64,000 bases of DNA, taken from the NCBI GenBank assembly GCA_015039365.1, contig WION01000028.1, positions 248,001 to 312,000 of the forward strand, in the 5' to 3' direction. Positions 45,678 through 56,000 of this stretch are shown in pieces; the first letter of the stretch is position 1; each line of letters opens with the position of its first letter. Position numbers and translations under genes: made by a program. Under the pieces are notes generated by a model that saw only the letters and a program-made list of their open reading frames with translations, was not told the DNA's origin and did no database searches. This DNA comes from Amanita rubescens. Taxonomy: Eukaryota > Basidiomycota > Agaricomycetes > Agaricales > Amanitaceae.

Positions 45678-46428
45678 TTAACGACGACCCCAACGATCTT
45701 GTCGCCATCCACCACAGCTTCGACCCTCACAGGATCGCACCAGATGCACAGCATATCTTAGAGCTCACAAACAGAACCGAAATCGGAGCAATTGCCCTAG
45801 CCGATCTAGCAGATCGAATCAAGGAGATCGCCGAATCCTCTAGACGGACTACCGCGTGGACAGAAGATCTGTTTACCAAAGGAGCCAAACCGCAGCAACT
45901 CTCTCACAACGCCTATGAAGAAGTTGCCCACGTCATGATGGAATTAGATCTCCATCAGAATCTTATACCTTCCACACCTGTCGCCCAGACCGCTGAAAGA
46001 TTTAAGAACCTCGGACGTTCGCTCATTCCCCAACACAACCTTTATCGATTATGGAAGGGAACACAGAACAGACCCAACAGACCCCCACCGTCTCCAACGC
46101 CGCATCGGCCTCCACCCCCACCGCCTTTAGCATCGGCGCCTTCGACGGTCGAGAACGTCTCGCCCGCATTCATCAGGAAATCTCGGATTTCCTCCACTAC
46201 CAGTCCCACGTCCGGCTTTTCGCCGCCACATCCCTACCACCAACGGTCCCTCGTCCCGACGACGAATCCAAGGAGCGCATCATCAAGCTCCTCAAAGAAG
46301 AGAACCGACGTCTCAAGGTTCTCCACAAACTCCTCAACTCGCTTGAGGCCAATAACGAAGAACTCGTCCAAACGTATACGGACACACCCACCGACTGGAA
46401 CGCAGGAGGATGGAACCAAGACGAATGA
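45678..46428 (+). pseudogene. Third ORF of the chromovirus, 3' part
   Basis: Directly after the copia element and its TSD the frame FILN-DDPNDLVAIHHSF resumes, continuing RIAPDAQHILELTNRTEIGA, AWTEDLFTKGAKPQQLSHNA and LIPSTPVAQTAERFKNLGR. Two frames overlap afterwards: one Pro/Ser-rich, the other (46051-46428) helical with a leucine-rich segment (IIKLLKEENRRLKVLHKLL). Function unknown; a coiled coil is likely in the second. Confidence 0.5.
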
Positions 46429-47074
46429 CTTCGCCGTCTTCGTCGACAACTCAGCCGGCTATCATCCTTACGACGATGAAGACGCCCGCCACAACCTCGA
46501 CACCTAGAGGATACCCGCATATTGTTGTTGCGGTCAACAACGTAGAGGAGAGCTAGTGTTACAAACACGGTACGGACTCCTACATTATGATTACATGACA
46601 CGTCGGACATGCTTACTTTTTCGTATATGCTTATCCCCTCGTCGCATCCCCATTATGTTCATCAAACGGACTACCTCGTTCCCTTGTCGATCCCCATTCC
46701 GTTTACCCTATGCCCAACCCCTTGTTCATACACGTACCATCCCCTATGCCCCCTGTTTTACCTATACTTGCTATCGCCCTTGTTCTACTTACGATACGGC
46801 TGTGTTTCTGTACATGTATATAAACCGATGTACTGTAACGTCGAACCTTAAGTTCGACTTAACTGTCTTTATCAATATCACATCTCATCTCGCCTAAAAG
46901 AACGTCATTTCTACTCCGTTCATTATCGCTCTCAAGGATAAGACTCCTTCTAGTCGTCTTATCACTTAGCTTATTTGTTCACCTATTGTTTGACTTGTCC
47001 GTTGGACTTAGTCTACTTTGTCAAGCGCTCTTAGCGTGGACGCATCGTAGGTGGAGATCGACGTGATCATAACA

Positions 47075-47688
47075 GTGAAGGCAGTAGGGTTTTTCTTGAG
47101 GAACGTTCGTATGGCTTTGCCATTGTCTTGGTTATAGATGAGGTCATTTAAGGACCTAAGGAGGGATGAGTATTTTGTACATTCTACGAGTATGTGATGT
47201 CGGGAGTGGAAAGTACCGTATCCACAGTGATGACAATGAGTAGCTTTATCTGGGAAGAAACGCTCCCGGTATTCACCTGTAGGAGCGTGGCCTGTAAGGA
47301 TACGCGTTAGCCGGCTGACATTGACAATATTATTGTTACCGAGATCGATGAAGAAGTTTTTGTTTTTTGACTTGAAGTATGGGCGGAATGGTTTCCCCTT
47401 ACGTCGGATGCGGATGAAGTTGTGCCCGATGTAGTTTTCTTGTAGCGCCCTCAGGCGCCACCATTTCTGAGCGCATTCCTTGTCTTCTTCAAGGAGGTGG
47501 AGGCGAAGGCCTCCCGGGTGGACGTCCACATCCCCCCCACCGTTTGCTGCTCTGTCAGCACGTTCATTGTCATCGATACCTACATGTGATGGGCACCACG
47601 TAAAGCGTAATTGGTGTTCTGGTGATCTTTGGAGCCATTCCCGAGCGAGGACGGCTGAATGCATACATAATAGCACAGTTTGGGTCAC
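47075..47688 (-). mobile_element. Truncated non-LTR retrotransposon (LINE) ORF2 C-terminus
   Basis: The minus-strand frame carries the end of a LINE-type RNase H (HQLRFTWCPSHVGIDDNERA) and the typical Cys/His tail TGHAPTGEYRERFFPDKATH with CHHCGYGTFHSRHHILVEC. The 3' side is cut by the chromovirus LTR at 47074; the apparent frame continues into LTR sequence to 47008. The RT part is absent. Confidence 0.75.
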
Positions 47689-48384
47689 GGTTGGTGAAAG
47701 AGCGACGCAAGAGTCTACCCCTTGAGGGGCGACGTAAAGTCTGCCCCTGGATTCTTCTGTGCGAGACCGTGGGGATGATGAGGGCGAGAAAACGAACAGA
47801 GTACATGGTGGTGACCGTCGAGTCAGATCAGATTATAAGTGCAGTCAAAACACGCGCAAAGTTCCGAGGCCCTGAAAGGACTCAGGTCCAGAATCTTGCA
47901 CCGGGAAAACGCGAGAAACGCCAGTGCGGACGGCATTTTCCGGCGAACATCCCCGAGACAACAACGGCTCCACTCACGACGTTTTTCGGCACTATGCGAG
48001 ACATCCATGCAACTCGTGGAAGACGCGACACATCCAAGCTCTACACAGAGCTGCCCACATTGCCAAATTGTGAAGACCGGATGCCGTTCAAAATGGATTC
48101 ATAATGGACGTGGATGGTATGTGTCGTTTCGTATCCTCCAAAACCTTACTCATATCATCCTATCTACAGCTTCCATCTCTATGCATGAACCATGCTCTTC
48201 CAGTCTCCAAAATATGGGTCATCCTTCACGACGAATACCAACGCGCTCTTACCTCCCACTTTATCAAAACATCAGGATGCTATCGAGTATGCAGAGTCTG
48301 TCTTGGGCCTTGTGCGATTCTATCGAGCTCAGATCACCGGGTGATTGAGTCACTTTCGACAAGGACGTACATCCAATCTGACTA
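47689..48384. other. No gene recognised
   Basis: Overlapping short frames on both strands with no recognisable content. It may contain further eroded LINE or host sequence. Confidence 0.35.
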
Positions 48385-48905
48385 CTTGTCTTTGGTGATA
48401 GCCATGCGCAAGGATTCTTACCACCGGATCTCAACTCGCTGACTAGTAGTTCATGCAATTTCAAGGGGATGTTTTACTATACCAACGTGAGCCCATCTTT
48501 CCTCTCGTTTTCACCCACCCATCTAACGCCCGCCCCAGAGCCGACACTTCACCTACTTCCCTATATCCTACAACAACCCCTACAACGGACTCTCCCAAGT
48601 CTACAACATCACCCACGTTCTCACCCCCAACACCTATTCGACTCGCAAGCCTTCAACGATTACTCCCCGCTTTTCCTGCAACCTACGCCATGACCTACCT
48701 CATCACATTCGCACTGTACAGTTGTGTGATCGTCCACGACCAACGACCTCAAACGGGCGACATCCAAACTAATGCAAAACTACTCCGAAGTGGTGGTACT
48801 TGGGTGTGTTTTGTGTCTTTCCCGAAATGGCCTACGCCCCGTCCTCTCCCACCTCCCGCAGATCATCTCCCCTCTACCCACTCCAAACTGAATCATCCCA
48901 ACATC
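48385..48905 (+). repeat. Partial duplicate of the region at 55.6-56.0 kb
   Basis: From GACTAGTAGTTCATGC on (48441), the sequence parallels 55706 onwards: ACTATACCAACG, AGCCCATCTTTCC, CCCAAGTCTACAACATCACC and the following Tyr/Thr-rich frame. Divergence is substantial, so the duplication is not recent. In the 55.6 kb copy the same sequence leads into a CBM21 gene; here the CBM21 part is missing. Confidence 0.65.
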
Positions 48906-49225
48906 TACAGTCAATGAGACTCGCACCGCAGGATAAAGCGTGACTAACGGGCCGTCTTCCTCTTCGTCGAGTTCTGGAGCGACCAGTCCGCCAAATTCGG
49001 TGGTCAGTTGGGAAGCATACAAATGCGGTTACGAGGCGATGCCAGAAAAGGAAAAGAAGACGACGAGCATATCGTAAGTAGGGGCACATAACAGAATTTG
49101 GTAACTGACGAGAGTTGTATAGAACGATTTTGAGAGAAAGTCGTTGCATATGACAAAGAGCATCGGGGAGAGTATCTAGCGCCCACGTTGGCGCAGATTG
49201 GGCGTTGCGTTGCCCGCTATTCAAC
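48780..49225 (-). pseudogene. Fragment of an unidentified gene
   Basis: Two minus-strand blocks look like exons of one gene: SAPTWALDTLPDALCHMQRL with SLKIVLYNS (about 49110-49190) and, after a possible intron, MYASQLTTEFGGLVAPELDE with EEDGPLVTLYPAVRVSLTVD (about 48905-49022). Neither end of the gene is visible. Not recognised. Confidence 0.35.
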
Positions 49226-49872
49226 CTCGCTTACCGCCTGTCAATCGTATGACATTGATCGATGGACATTGTATTGACGACTGCCAAACCGTTTATTCGC
49301 TGTCCGCCACTACGAAATTTCAGTGTGATAGATTGTCTCTATGTTTTCCGCATATGCTGGTCCTCACTTATTTAATGTCAGTGTCAGCTTCATACTTAAT
49401 GTTGTAGATATGAGTAGCGGGAATCAAATGGGTTCATGAATAATTCTATTAAAGACGGGCCAAAAAGAGACTTACATACTCTCTGAAAGCAAGGTTGCAG
49501 CCCGCGAAGCCGGCACTTCACGAGTACTGAAGTAACAGCTCTACGTGAAACATCCGAGCAGCGAACGGCGATTCACGAGAGAACTTTTCCGCCAGTGAAG
49601 GATACGGCTCTAAGCAAGACATCCAAGCAGTGTCCCGCAATTCGCGCAACACATCCATGCAGTTAGGCTATAGTGCTGTCCAAGCAGCGCACGTCATCAG
49701 GCCTAGAATATCTCGAATCGTTAAAGACATGGAAATAAGAATGTTGAGACTTGAAACATGCTAAGCTAGCCATTTTCTGACGAACGACTTGCTCGTCTGT
49801 CTAGAATTTTGTGGGCCAAATGGCCTCATTTATTTTTTTAAAAAAAAAGACATATGACTTGTGAAGCCGCCC
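49226..49872. other. No gene recognised
   Basis: Contains an irregular run of imperfect short repeats (ACATCCGAGCAG, ACATCCAAGCAG, TGTCCAAGCAG near 49550-49690) and an A/T run at about 49831-49849. No coding frame. Confidence 0.4.
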
Positions 49873-50353
49873 AGCCTCGGACCATGCCACGCGAAGTGGT
49901 GGCCCACATCCCACAAGTTCTCTAGGAGGTATTGAACAGGTATTACAACTATTCACAAGCTTCATGAGCTAGAAACACATAACAAAAGTATGGCTTTCAT
50001 TGAACGCACAAGTGGTCTACTCCTATTGTGAGCTATGGGCCTATGGCCATTTATGATTGGCCGAAGCATCGTCACATACACAAGACTATACAGCTTGCAG
50101 GAAAAGAGTGTTCAATCTGAAGCATGCCGTACGCAGTGAAAATCGCAAACTTGAGTGGTTACATCAGACAGTACAGTAGAATCAATTGTTGCTGGGTGGA
50201 GGGACACCCCATTCTGGTAAATAAATAAAAAATGGGTGCTGGAAGGAAGTCCAATAAGGTTAAGCTACGGTTTGATGCAGCGCAACGGGACCGCATCTCC
50301 TGAATATTCACAGAGCAAGAGGCTGGGAGTTCTTAAATTAGCTTACTAGGGTA

Positions 50354-50471
50354 TCACGACGCTCGTCCATTCTGCAATTGCTTCAGCTTTTCCCTCTTCT
50401 CCTTCAGCTTCGCTAGTGCGCTTTGCTTCGTTATTCCACCTTCACGATTCACGTAGCTGGGGAATACCTGG
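50354..50471 (-). CDS. C-terminal exon of an unidentified gene
   Basis: After an acceptor TTTTTGTAG (minus strand) the frame reads FPSYVNREGGITKQSALAKL then KEKREKLKQLQNGRAS with TGA at 50354-50356. The basic helical tail is protein-like and unlike surrounding sequence. The upstream exons would lie in the CpG-poor block; I could not place them. Confidence 0.4.
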
Positions 50472-50664
50472 CTACAAAAAGATGAGATAGAAGCCCTTTT
50501 CTTTATTGATTAGTGACAGTCTCCCCAGGCTGGACTGTAACTATGGTGGATTTTTGAATTTTTGAAAAGGGTGGTCCATCCAGTGCTTCCATTGCTAAAG
50601 GACTATCACTCCATGTGTTTTGTGGTAAATACTAGTATCAAATAGACTGTGTTACCTAGGGAAC

Positions 50665-51690
50665 TCCAGGGGATGTACCCTTTTGGATGCCAGTGACCAC
50701 TGGGGAAGTACTCCTGCTGTTCCCCAGCCTCCTGGTGTCCACTGGGGCCACTGGGGGAGTACCCCTCAGCTGTTCCCCAGCCTCCTGGTGTCCACTGGTC
50801 ACCAGTGGGGCAAGTACCCCTGCTGTTCCCCCCCTCCTGGTGTCCACTGGGGACCACTAGGGGGAGTACCCCTCAGCTGCTGTCCACTGGTGACCACTTG
50901 GGTACTTTTTGCTGTTCCCCAGCCTCCCATTGGTATCCACTGTACCACTGGGGAGTACCCCAGCTGTTCCCCAGCTTCCTGCCAGTATCCACTGGTGACC
51001 ATTGGGGGAGTACCCCTGCTGTTCCCCAGCCTCCTGGTGTCCACTGGTGACCACCGGGGGAGTACCCCTGCTGTTCCACGCAGCCTCCTGGTATCCACTG
51101 GTGACCACTGGGGGGAGTACCCCTCCTGTTCCTCAGCCTCCTGGTGTCCACTGGGGACCACTGGGGGGAGTACCCATGCTGTTCCCCAGCCTCCTGGTGT
51201 CCACTTGGGGAGTACCCCTCAGCTGCTGTCCACTGGGGACCACTAGGGGGAGTACCCCTCAGCTGCTGTCCACTGGTGACCACCTGGGGACTTGTACACC
51301 TGCTGTTCCCCAGCCTCCCAGTGGTATCCACTGGCAACCACTGGAGGAGTACCCCTGCTGTTCCCCAGCTTCCTGGTGGACCACTTGGGGGAGTACCCCT
51401 GCTGTTCCCCACCCTCCTGGTGCCCACTGGGGACCATTGGGGGGAGTACCCCTCAGCTGCTGTCCACTGGTGACCACCTGGGTACTCGTTGCTGTTCCCC
51501 AGCCTCCCAGTGGTATCCACTGGCAACCACTGGGGGAGTACCCCTGCTGTTCCCCAGCTTCCTGGTGTCCACTGGCAACCACTGGGGAGTACCCCTGCTG
51601 TTCCTCAGCTTCCTGGTGTCCACTGGGGACCACTGGGGGGAGTACCCCTGCTGTTCCCCAGCCTCCTGGTGACCACTGGGGGAGTACCGC
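50665..51690. repeat. Minisatellite, ~52 bp unit
   Basis: About 18-20 imperfect copies of a unit containing GGGGGAGTACCCCTGCTGTT, CCCCAGCCTCCTGGTGTCCA and CTGGTGACCA. The unit lacks stop codons in several frames, so long frames on both strands are artefacts of the repeat. A shorter related array (GGGTACTCGGGGAGTGCCCC) follows at about 52035-52155. Confidence 0.9.
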
Positions 51691-51910
51691 TGTTTACAAT
51701 GTTCATGCATATTCGAATCCTGACCGAAATATGCATGAAATTGGGCATTCTTGTATAACTGGTGTGCGCATTACTGATTGCTACAGGGTTGTCAATCGCT
51801 CTGCATCTCAAAAAGAGAAACTTCTTGCTTGCATTACTAGTAGTGGGAAAACACCATAAAATGTACCTCAAACTGAATAGTAGTACTTGTAGTAGTATTG
51901 CAAAACATAC

Positions 51911-52013
51911 CTGAGCTCACTTCCCTCATTTCCAGCCCAAGTTGTTGTAGTGCAGCAACCTTGTCAATTGTCACTGCCTTTGTGTTTTTTGATACAACTT
52001 TGGGAACAATGAT
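51911..52013 (-). other. Exon-like segment in the CpG-poor block
   Basis: Bounded by an acceptor CTTCTACCAG and a donor GTATGT on the minus strand, 103 nt, open in the frame IIVPKVVSKNTKAVTID followed by KVAALQQLGLEMREVSS. It looks like a genuine coding exon, but no neighbouring exons fit in phase. Possibly part of the same gene as 50354-50471. Confidence 0.35.
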
Positions 52014-52499
52014 CTGGTAGAAGGTAGGAAAAAAGCATCCACCAGGGTACTCGGGGAGTGCCCCTGGAGTACCCCAGTGTCCTGGCGTCCACCAGGGTAC
52101 ATCGGGGGAGTGCCCCTGGAGTACCCCAGTGTCCTGGCGTCCACCAGGGTACGTCCACCATCAATTCTGCAAAGTCCATTCAGATGTACTGGTAGTGTGT
52201 CCTAATCATTTCTTCTGAGAGATCCTAACTAACTTGGTGCTGTGGGCCACCGCTTTGCATGGCATATCCGTGGCCATTTGGTTTGGTAGTATTTGATATT
52301 TTATAGCAGCAGAGGCAAACCTTTGAGGAAATAATAGAGTAAATGTATATAAAAATGTCGGCCCGCACAACACTATTTGATCATGCTTGCCAAGTCGCGA
52401 GTCGGTATTTGCCGCTACAGTTCGGAGTGAAGCGATTCCAGAATGAAACTTAGAGGTGTGCCAGGCCACCACTTTGCGTGGCACAGTGGTCCGAGGCCA

Positions 52500-53120
52500 C
52501 AGAGCCTCATATATAGCAGCCTGTTCCTGCAGTCTTGCAAATTTAAATTATGTTCAGTTGTCTCTTCGGTGGTCGGCACGCGGCGAATCTGTCTCGCGCG
52601 ATGAAGGGGAGATGTCTCACGTACGGCCGGGGCCTTCGTCGGAAGATGCCGCGCGTAGCGTACACCGATCGCTAATTTCTTAATTGGGCTCAGCTATCTC
52701 GGACTCACGAGCCGCTCGCTTAAGATACCTCATCCTTTCAGGCCTCGGAATGAAATGAGGCTCGGGAGACTTATGATCTCTGAATACGATAGCTAGATCT
52801 TATTATATAAATCTGTAGACCAATATGTATAACTTTTGTGAGAAACAGATACAAGTAACATCGGCAAAAAGCATGTTAATTAGTTTTTTTTTTTTAGAAG
52901 GCCTCGGCCATCATCGGCAGCTTAAAGTGTTACAAAACTCGACGTTAAAAAAACCGATTCCTCCTTTCAGTCGGCCTCGGAATGTGGAGTTTGGATAGTA
53001 CCCACGAGTTTTGGAATGTGGTCCATCATTTGCCAGCACCGGAAATGTGAGTGCTCGTTTTTCGCCCCTTCTGTTGTTCTTTCACCCAATGATACGATTA
53101 GCATATTCTGTCGAATATCT
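52500..53120. other. No gene recognised
   Basis: GC-rich start then AT-rich sequence with a T run (about 52885) and several GGCCTCGG motifs (52740, 52900, 52972). No convincing coding frame. Confidence 0.4.
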
Positions 53121-53154
53121 ATGAAGGTCCGTATCGGACAAATTCAGTTGCATA

Positions 53155-53310
53155 TGCCCTCACACCGTGATCCATCATGAACCGCCGTGACCCGCCGTAA
53201 CCCATCGTGATCCAGTGTGATCCGCCATGGCACATCGTGATCCAGCATGAACCGTCGTGATCCAGCGTGGGCGGGCGTGATCCAGCGTGAATGTGAACCG
53301 CCGTGGACCT
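53155..53310. repeat. Subterminal repeat array, left
   Basis: Ten or so short degenerate copies of a 10-14 bp motif: CGTGATCCAGCGTGA, CATGAACCGCCGTGA, CGTGATCCATC. The same family of motif occurs in inverted orientation at the right end. Confidence 0.6.
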
Positions 53311-53429
53311 CTCACTGCCCGAATTAGTCCTTTGATCCCACCCGTGACCCAACAACGTCCAACAACAACAACCCTCTTATTCAAAGCCAAGGAAGCTTTT
53401 CGCAGCGAAGTACCAAACGAGTGAACGTC

Positions 53430-55190
53430 AGCGGTTCAATCGCAGGCTGAATGAGGATGCTCCGATCAAGCACAGTGCGAGATGAGGGTGGAAATGTAAC
53501 GTCAAAACAGATTGGGCGATGATGTGTCTTAGCATACAGATCTCGCGAGACCTTGGCAGATTGTTCATGATTCGCCCAGCGATTGTAATGTATGACAAGA
53601 AGACAACCTGCATGTAAGTATCGCTCCAGAGACGCACGGCTTCGACTCTGAGTATCTTGGGTATCCACCCCTGCTTTCTCGTCATATCGGTTACAGCTGT
53701 ACCACGCGATTTCGCTCCACGGACCTGTCATCTCGTTAGCCACTATATGCGCTATAACTGCTACGAACATAAATTACTTACCCATGCACACCCAACAGAA
53801 TTCATGCTTGCACTTCTTGCACTTCATATGACTGGAAGGTTCGGTCAAGCAACTATTCCATGTAGAGAAGCACAGGAGCACCTACTTGCGCCCTCCATTC
53901 TTCTAAATCGTACTCTGACAGTTGCCGCACTCTTTCGTATTGCTCTTGATCTAATTAGCCGTCTCACGGCACTTCTTGAGCCACATCTTCGCGATAGCGC
54001 ATACAATTGGCCTGTGATCATCTTCAATTGTACAGCCAAAGCAAAACCTGTGTTCCTTCGCCGCCAAACCCAATGTAGGCCCTATTTCTTTTGGACTGTC
54101 TAGACCGGGAACCCGCGGGCCGCAAGACACAGTGGGAACAATTCATCAAGCTGAACTTGGATGCAGCGGACGGGCAAGAAACCGTGTTCGTGCAACCGGG
54201 GTAGGGGCAATACTTCAACTCCTTCTTCGACCCGACAAAGTTGTGTGCGAGCAACTCTTGGAAACGTGCCCAGATCTGTACATTTTCCTTCTGTTGTTCT
54301 GGATCGATCCCGGATGTGGATGCGTCGGTCGGAATCAGAATATCACGGACAAACGGATCTGGTGCCACCATTGAATTGACAGCCCTCCGCCATGCAGCGA
54401 ACGACGTGTTCGCCTTCGTCGTGAATCTTTGAAACCAAAAACATGTTCCAACAGGCAGGTGTAGCAGAACATGTGTACGCAGTGAAGCAAAAGGGTTGTG
54501 ATGTCGGACAAATCATCATAGCATATGGGGCATGTGAAAGGCTCGTCCAGTTTAGGAGTGTATTTGGTATACCTCGGCGCAGCATGTAACGAGGATGGAG
54601 AACGCGAGACGGAAGATGTGATACTAGGGGACCGTTTTGAACCAGAAAGTTCAAATAGTTTGCTTGCAGTGGATCTCGTCGAACGGCGGGAAGAGGTGGA
54701 GGAGCCGCTGGACCTGACAGGATACACGAAAGATGCCACAACCTACCTCAACGCCAGGAATGTTGCAGATATACTCCACGTCCTCTCGCATCTGTTTCAA
54801 TCTCGACCTCTGTCTGGCTCAAAGAACGGTAATCGATCCCGTAGGCTTTACGCATCGTCTTTGGAGCGACTTTGAAGTCGTCGCCATCTGCGTCCATGTC
54901 CATCTCATTGTCAGAAACTGCATAAGTGTCGTGAATTAGGGTTGCTGTGTCGCGATAAACGAGGTGACTTACTATTGTCGTCGTCGTTTTGGGTTGCATC
55001 GAACATTTCGTCATCATAGTACTCCTCGTCATCTGAGTATATAAGTAACCTCGGGACAATGGCTGGTAAGACGCTAGCTTGCCTCGTTGGACGTTGGTGG
55101 CTGGGCGTGAGGGGCTCTGTGAGGGGGGACCATGTCTTACGGAGGTGATGGTTGCATTGCTTCTGATGATCCCATGCATTGCCGGGACTT
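53430..55190 (-). pseudogene. Ariadne-type RBR E3 ubiquitin ligase, decayed
   Basis: Reading downward: acidic N-terminus SDDEEYYDDEMFDATQND, MDMDADGDDFKVAPK, GIDYRSLSQTEVE; then a Ser-rich linker, RING1 FTCPICYDDLSDITTLLLHC with CYTCLLEHV; EGEHVVRCMAEGCQF; PTDASTSGIDPEQQKENVQI, IBR ELKYCPYPGCTNTVSCPSA; RING2 with KECGNCQSTI and MKCKKCKHEFCWVC; and the Ariadne tail WYSCNRYDEKAGVD, RASLERYLH, NRWANHEQSAKVSRDLYAKT. The order matches RBR ligases. Breaks: a frameshift after QTEVE, TAG in place of Trp before IKSNTKEC, a second TAG after QSTI, an Arg codon where a RING2 zinc Cys is expected (GGRN instead of GGCN), and several damaged splice junctions. Non-functional. Confidence 0.88.
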
Positions 55191-55279
55191 CTTTTGTCGT
55201 ACAATAACGAGGAGTGAAAGAGCCATCCTCATTTGAGCTCCGTTGTGGGAATGTTATGTCAGCTTATCGTGATCACGAC

Positions 55280-55560
55280 GGTTCACATTCACGCTTTGCA
55301 TGCCAACGATGATTCACGCCAGGCCACGGTGATTCACGCCGGGACACTGTGATTCACGCCAGGACATGGCGGTTCACGATGAGCCGCCGTGATCACTCTC
55401 TATTTTTACACGCAACTGAATTTTGTCTGATACGGACCTTCATAATGGTGTGCTACTAGTATGTAAAACACAGTTCACGATAGGACACAATGGTTCACTG
55501 CGGTTCACGGTGTTTCACGATGGGTCACGATGGTTCACGACAGTTCACGGTGATCAAGGG
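55280..55560. repeat. Subterminal repeat array, right
   Basis: Short degenerate copies of GGTGATTCACGCC, GCGGTTCACGATG and GGTTCACGATGG, on both sides of the inverted end at 55444. Confidence 0.6.
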
Positions 55561-55634
55561 TGATCAGGGCGTGTATAGCTGTGTATCCACATTTTGTCCA
55601 ATACGGACCGTCATACGGGAGACTGAGCTGACCA

Positions 55635-56000
55635 CTTGTCTTTAGCGATGCGGCCCACAGTGCAAAAATTCTTATGACCGGATTTGAACTCACTATTGAC
55701 TACTAGTGACTAGTAGTTCATGCGATTTCGAGGGCCGTTGTACTATACCAACGCAAGCCCATCTTTCCCCTTGTTTTCATGCATGCGTCTAACCCTCACC
55801 CTAGGACTGATACCTCGCCTTCCCTGAATCCGGAAATAACCCTACACCCAACTCACCCAAGTCTACAACATCACCCGTGTTCACCTGTACAACTCATGAA
55901 CCTTCAACAATCACTCCCCTACATTGGATTCTACGTGATCGTCTACAGCTCTACCACGCCGGCGTGCTGCTCAACCTCGTACAACTTCAACCCCAGTCCT
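55635..56000 (+). repeat. Duplicate of the 48.4-48.9 kb segment
   Basis: Shares TGACTAGTAGTTCATGC, ACTATACCAACG, AGCCCATCTTTCC and CCCAAGTCTACAACATCACC in the same order and orientation as 48385-48905. It lies directly upstream of the CBM21 reading frame. Confidence 0.65.

Larger units (their letters stand above)
28704..47074 (+). mobile_element. Tf1/sushi-like Ty3/Gypsy chromovirus, interrupted by a copia element
   Basis: Two 518-bp LTRs (28704-29221 and 46557-47074), both starting TGTTAC and ending TAACA. By eye they differ at a single base (GTCGTTTC against GTCATTTC). The internal region has gag, pol (protease, RT, RNase H, integrase, chromodomain), then a third ORF. The polypurine tract AGAGGAGAG lies just before the 3' LTR. 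A complete copia element (35607-45677) sits inside; without it the element is 8.3 kb. No target-site duplication is visible (GATAT before, GTGAA after). Confidence 0.95.
49873..52499. mobile_element. Possible TIR-bounded element with a CpG-poor interior
   Basis: The left end 49873-49904, read on the minus strand, is GGCCACCACTTCGCGTGGCA then TGGTCCGAGGCT. The right end 52465-52499, read on the plus strand, is GGCCACCACTTTGCGTGGCA then CAGTGGTCCGAGGCC. The two are inverted repeats of about 32-35 bp. No transposase was found between them. Related motifs also occur singly near 52240 and 57670, so these could be dispersed short repeats that happen to face each other. Confidence 0.35.
53121..55444. 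mobile_element. Inverted-repeat-bounded segment containing an RBR pseudogene
   Basis: The left end 53121-53152 reads ATGAAGGTCCGTATCGGACA then AATTCAGTTGC. The right end 55412-55444, reverse-complemented, reads ATGAAGGTCCGTATCAGACA then AAATTCAGTTGC. Inside each end are arrays of GTGAACCGCCGTGA/GTGATCC-like motifs (53155-53310 and 55280-55400). A further partial end copy lies at about 55592-55612. No transposase and no clear target duplication. This looks like a non-autonomous DNA element that carries a gene fragment. Confidence 0.45.

Noticed and set aside
46556..46897. 113-codon plus-strand ORF, identical to one at 28697-29044
   Set aside because: Both lie inside the chromovirus LTRs; duplication follows from the LTR pair, not from a gene.
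50606..51871. Long overlapping frames (up to 285 codons) within the minisatellite
   Set aside because: The repeat lacks stops in several frames on both strands, so all frames are open by chance. None has domain content.
51867..51872. A 6-nt exon (TTTGAG) next to the exon-like segment at 51911
   Set aside because: Joined in phase it produces an immediate TGA, and the intron between would be only 38 nt.
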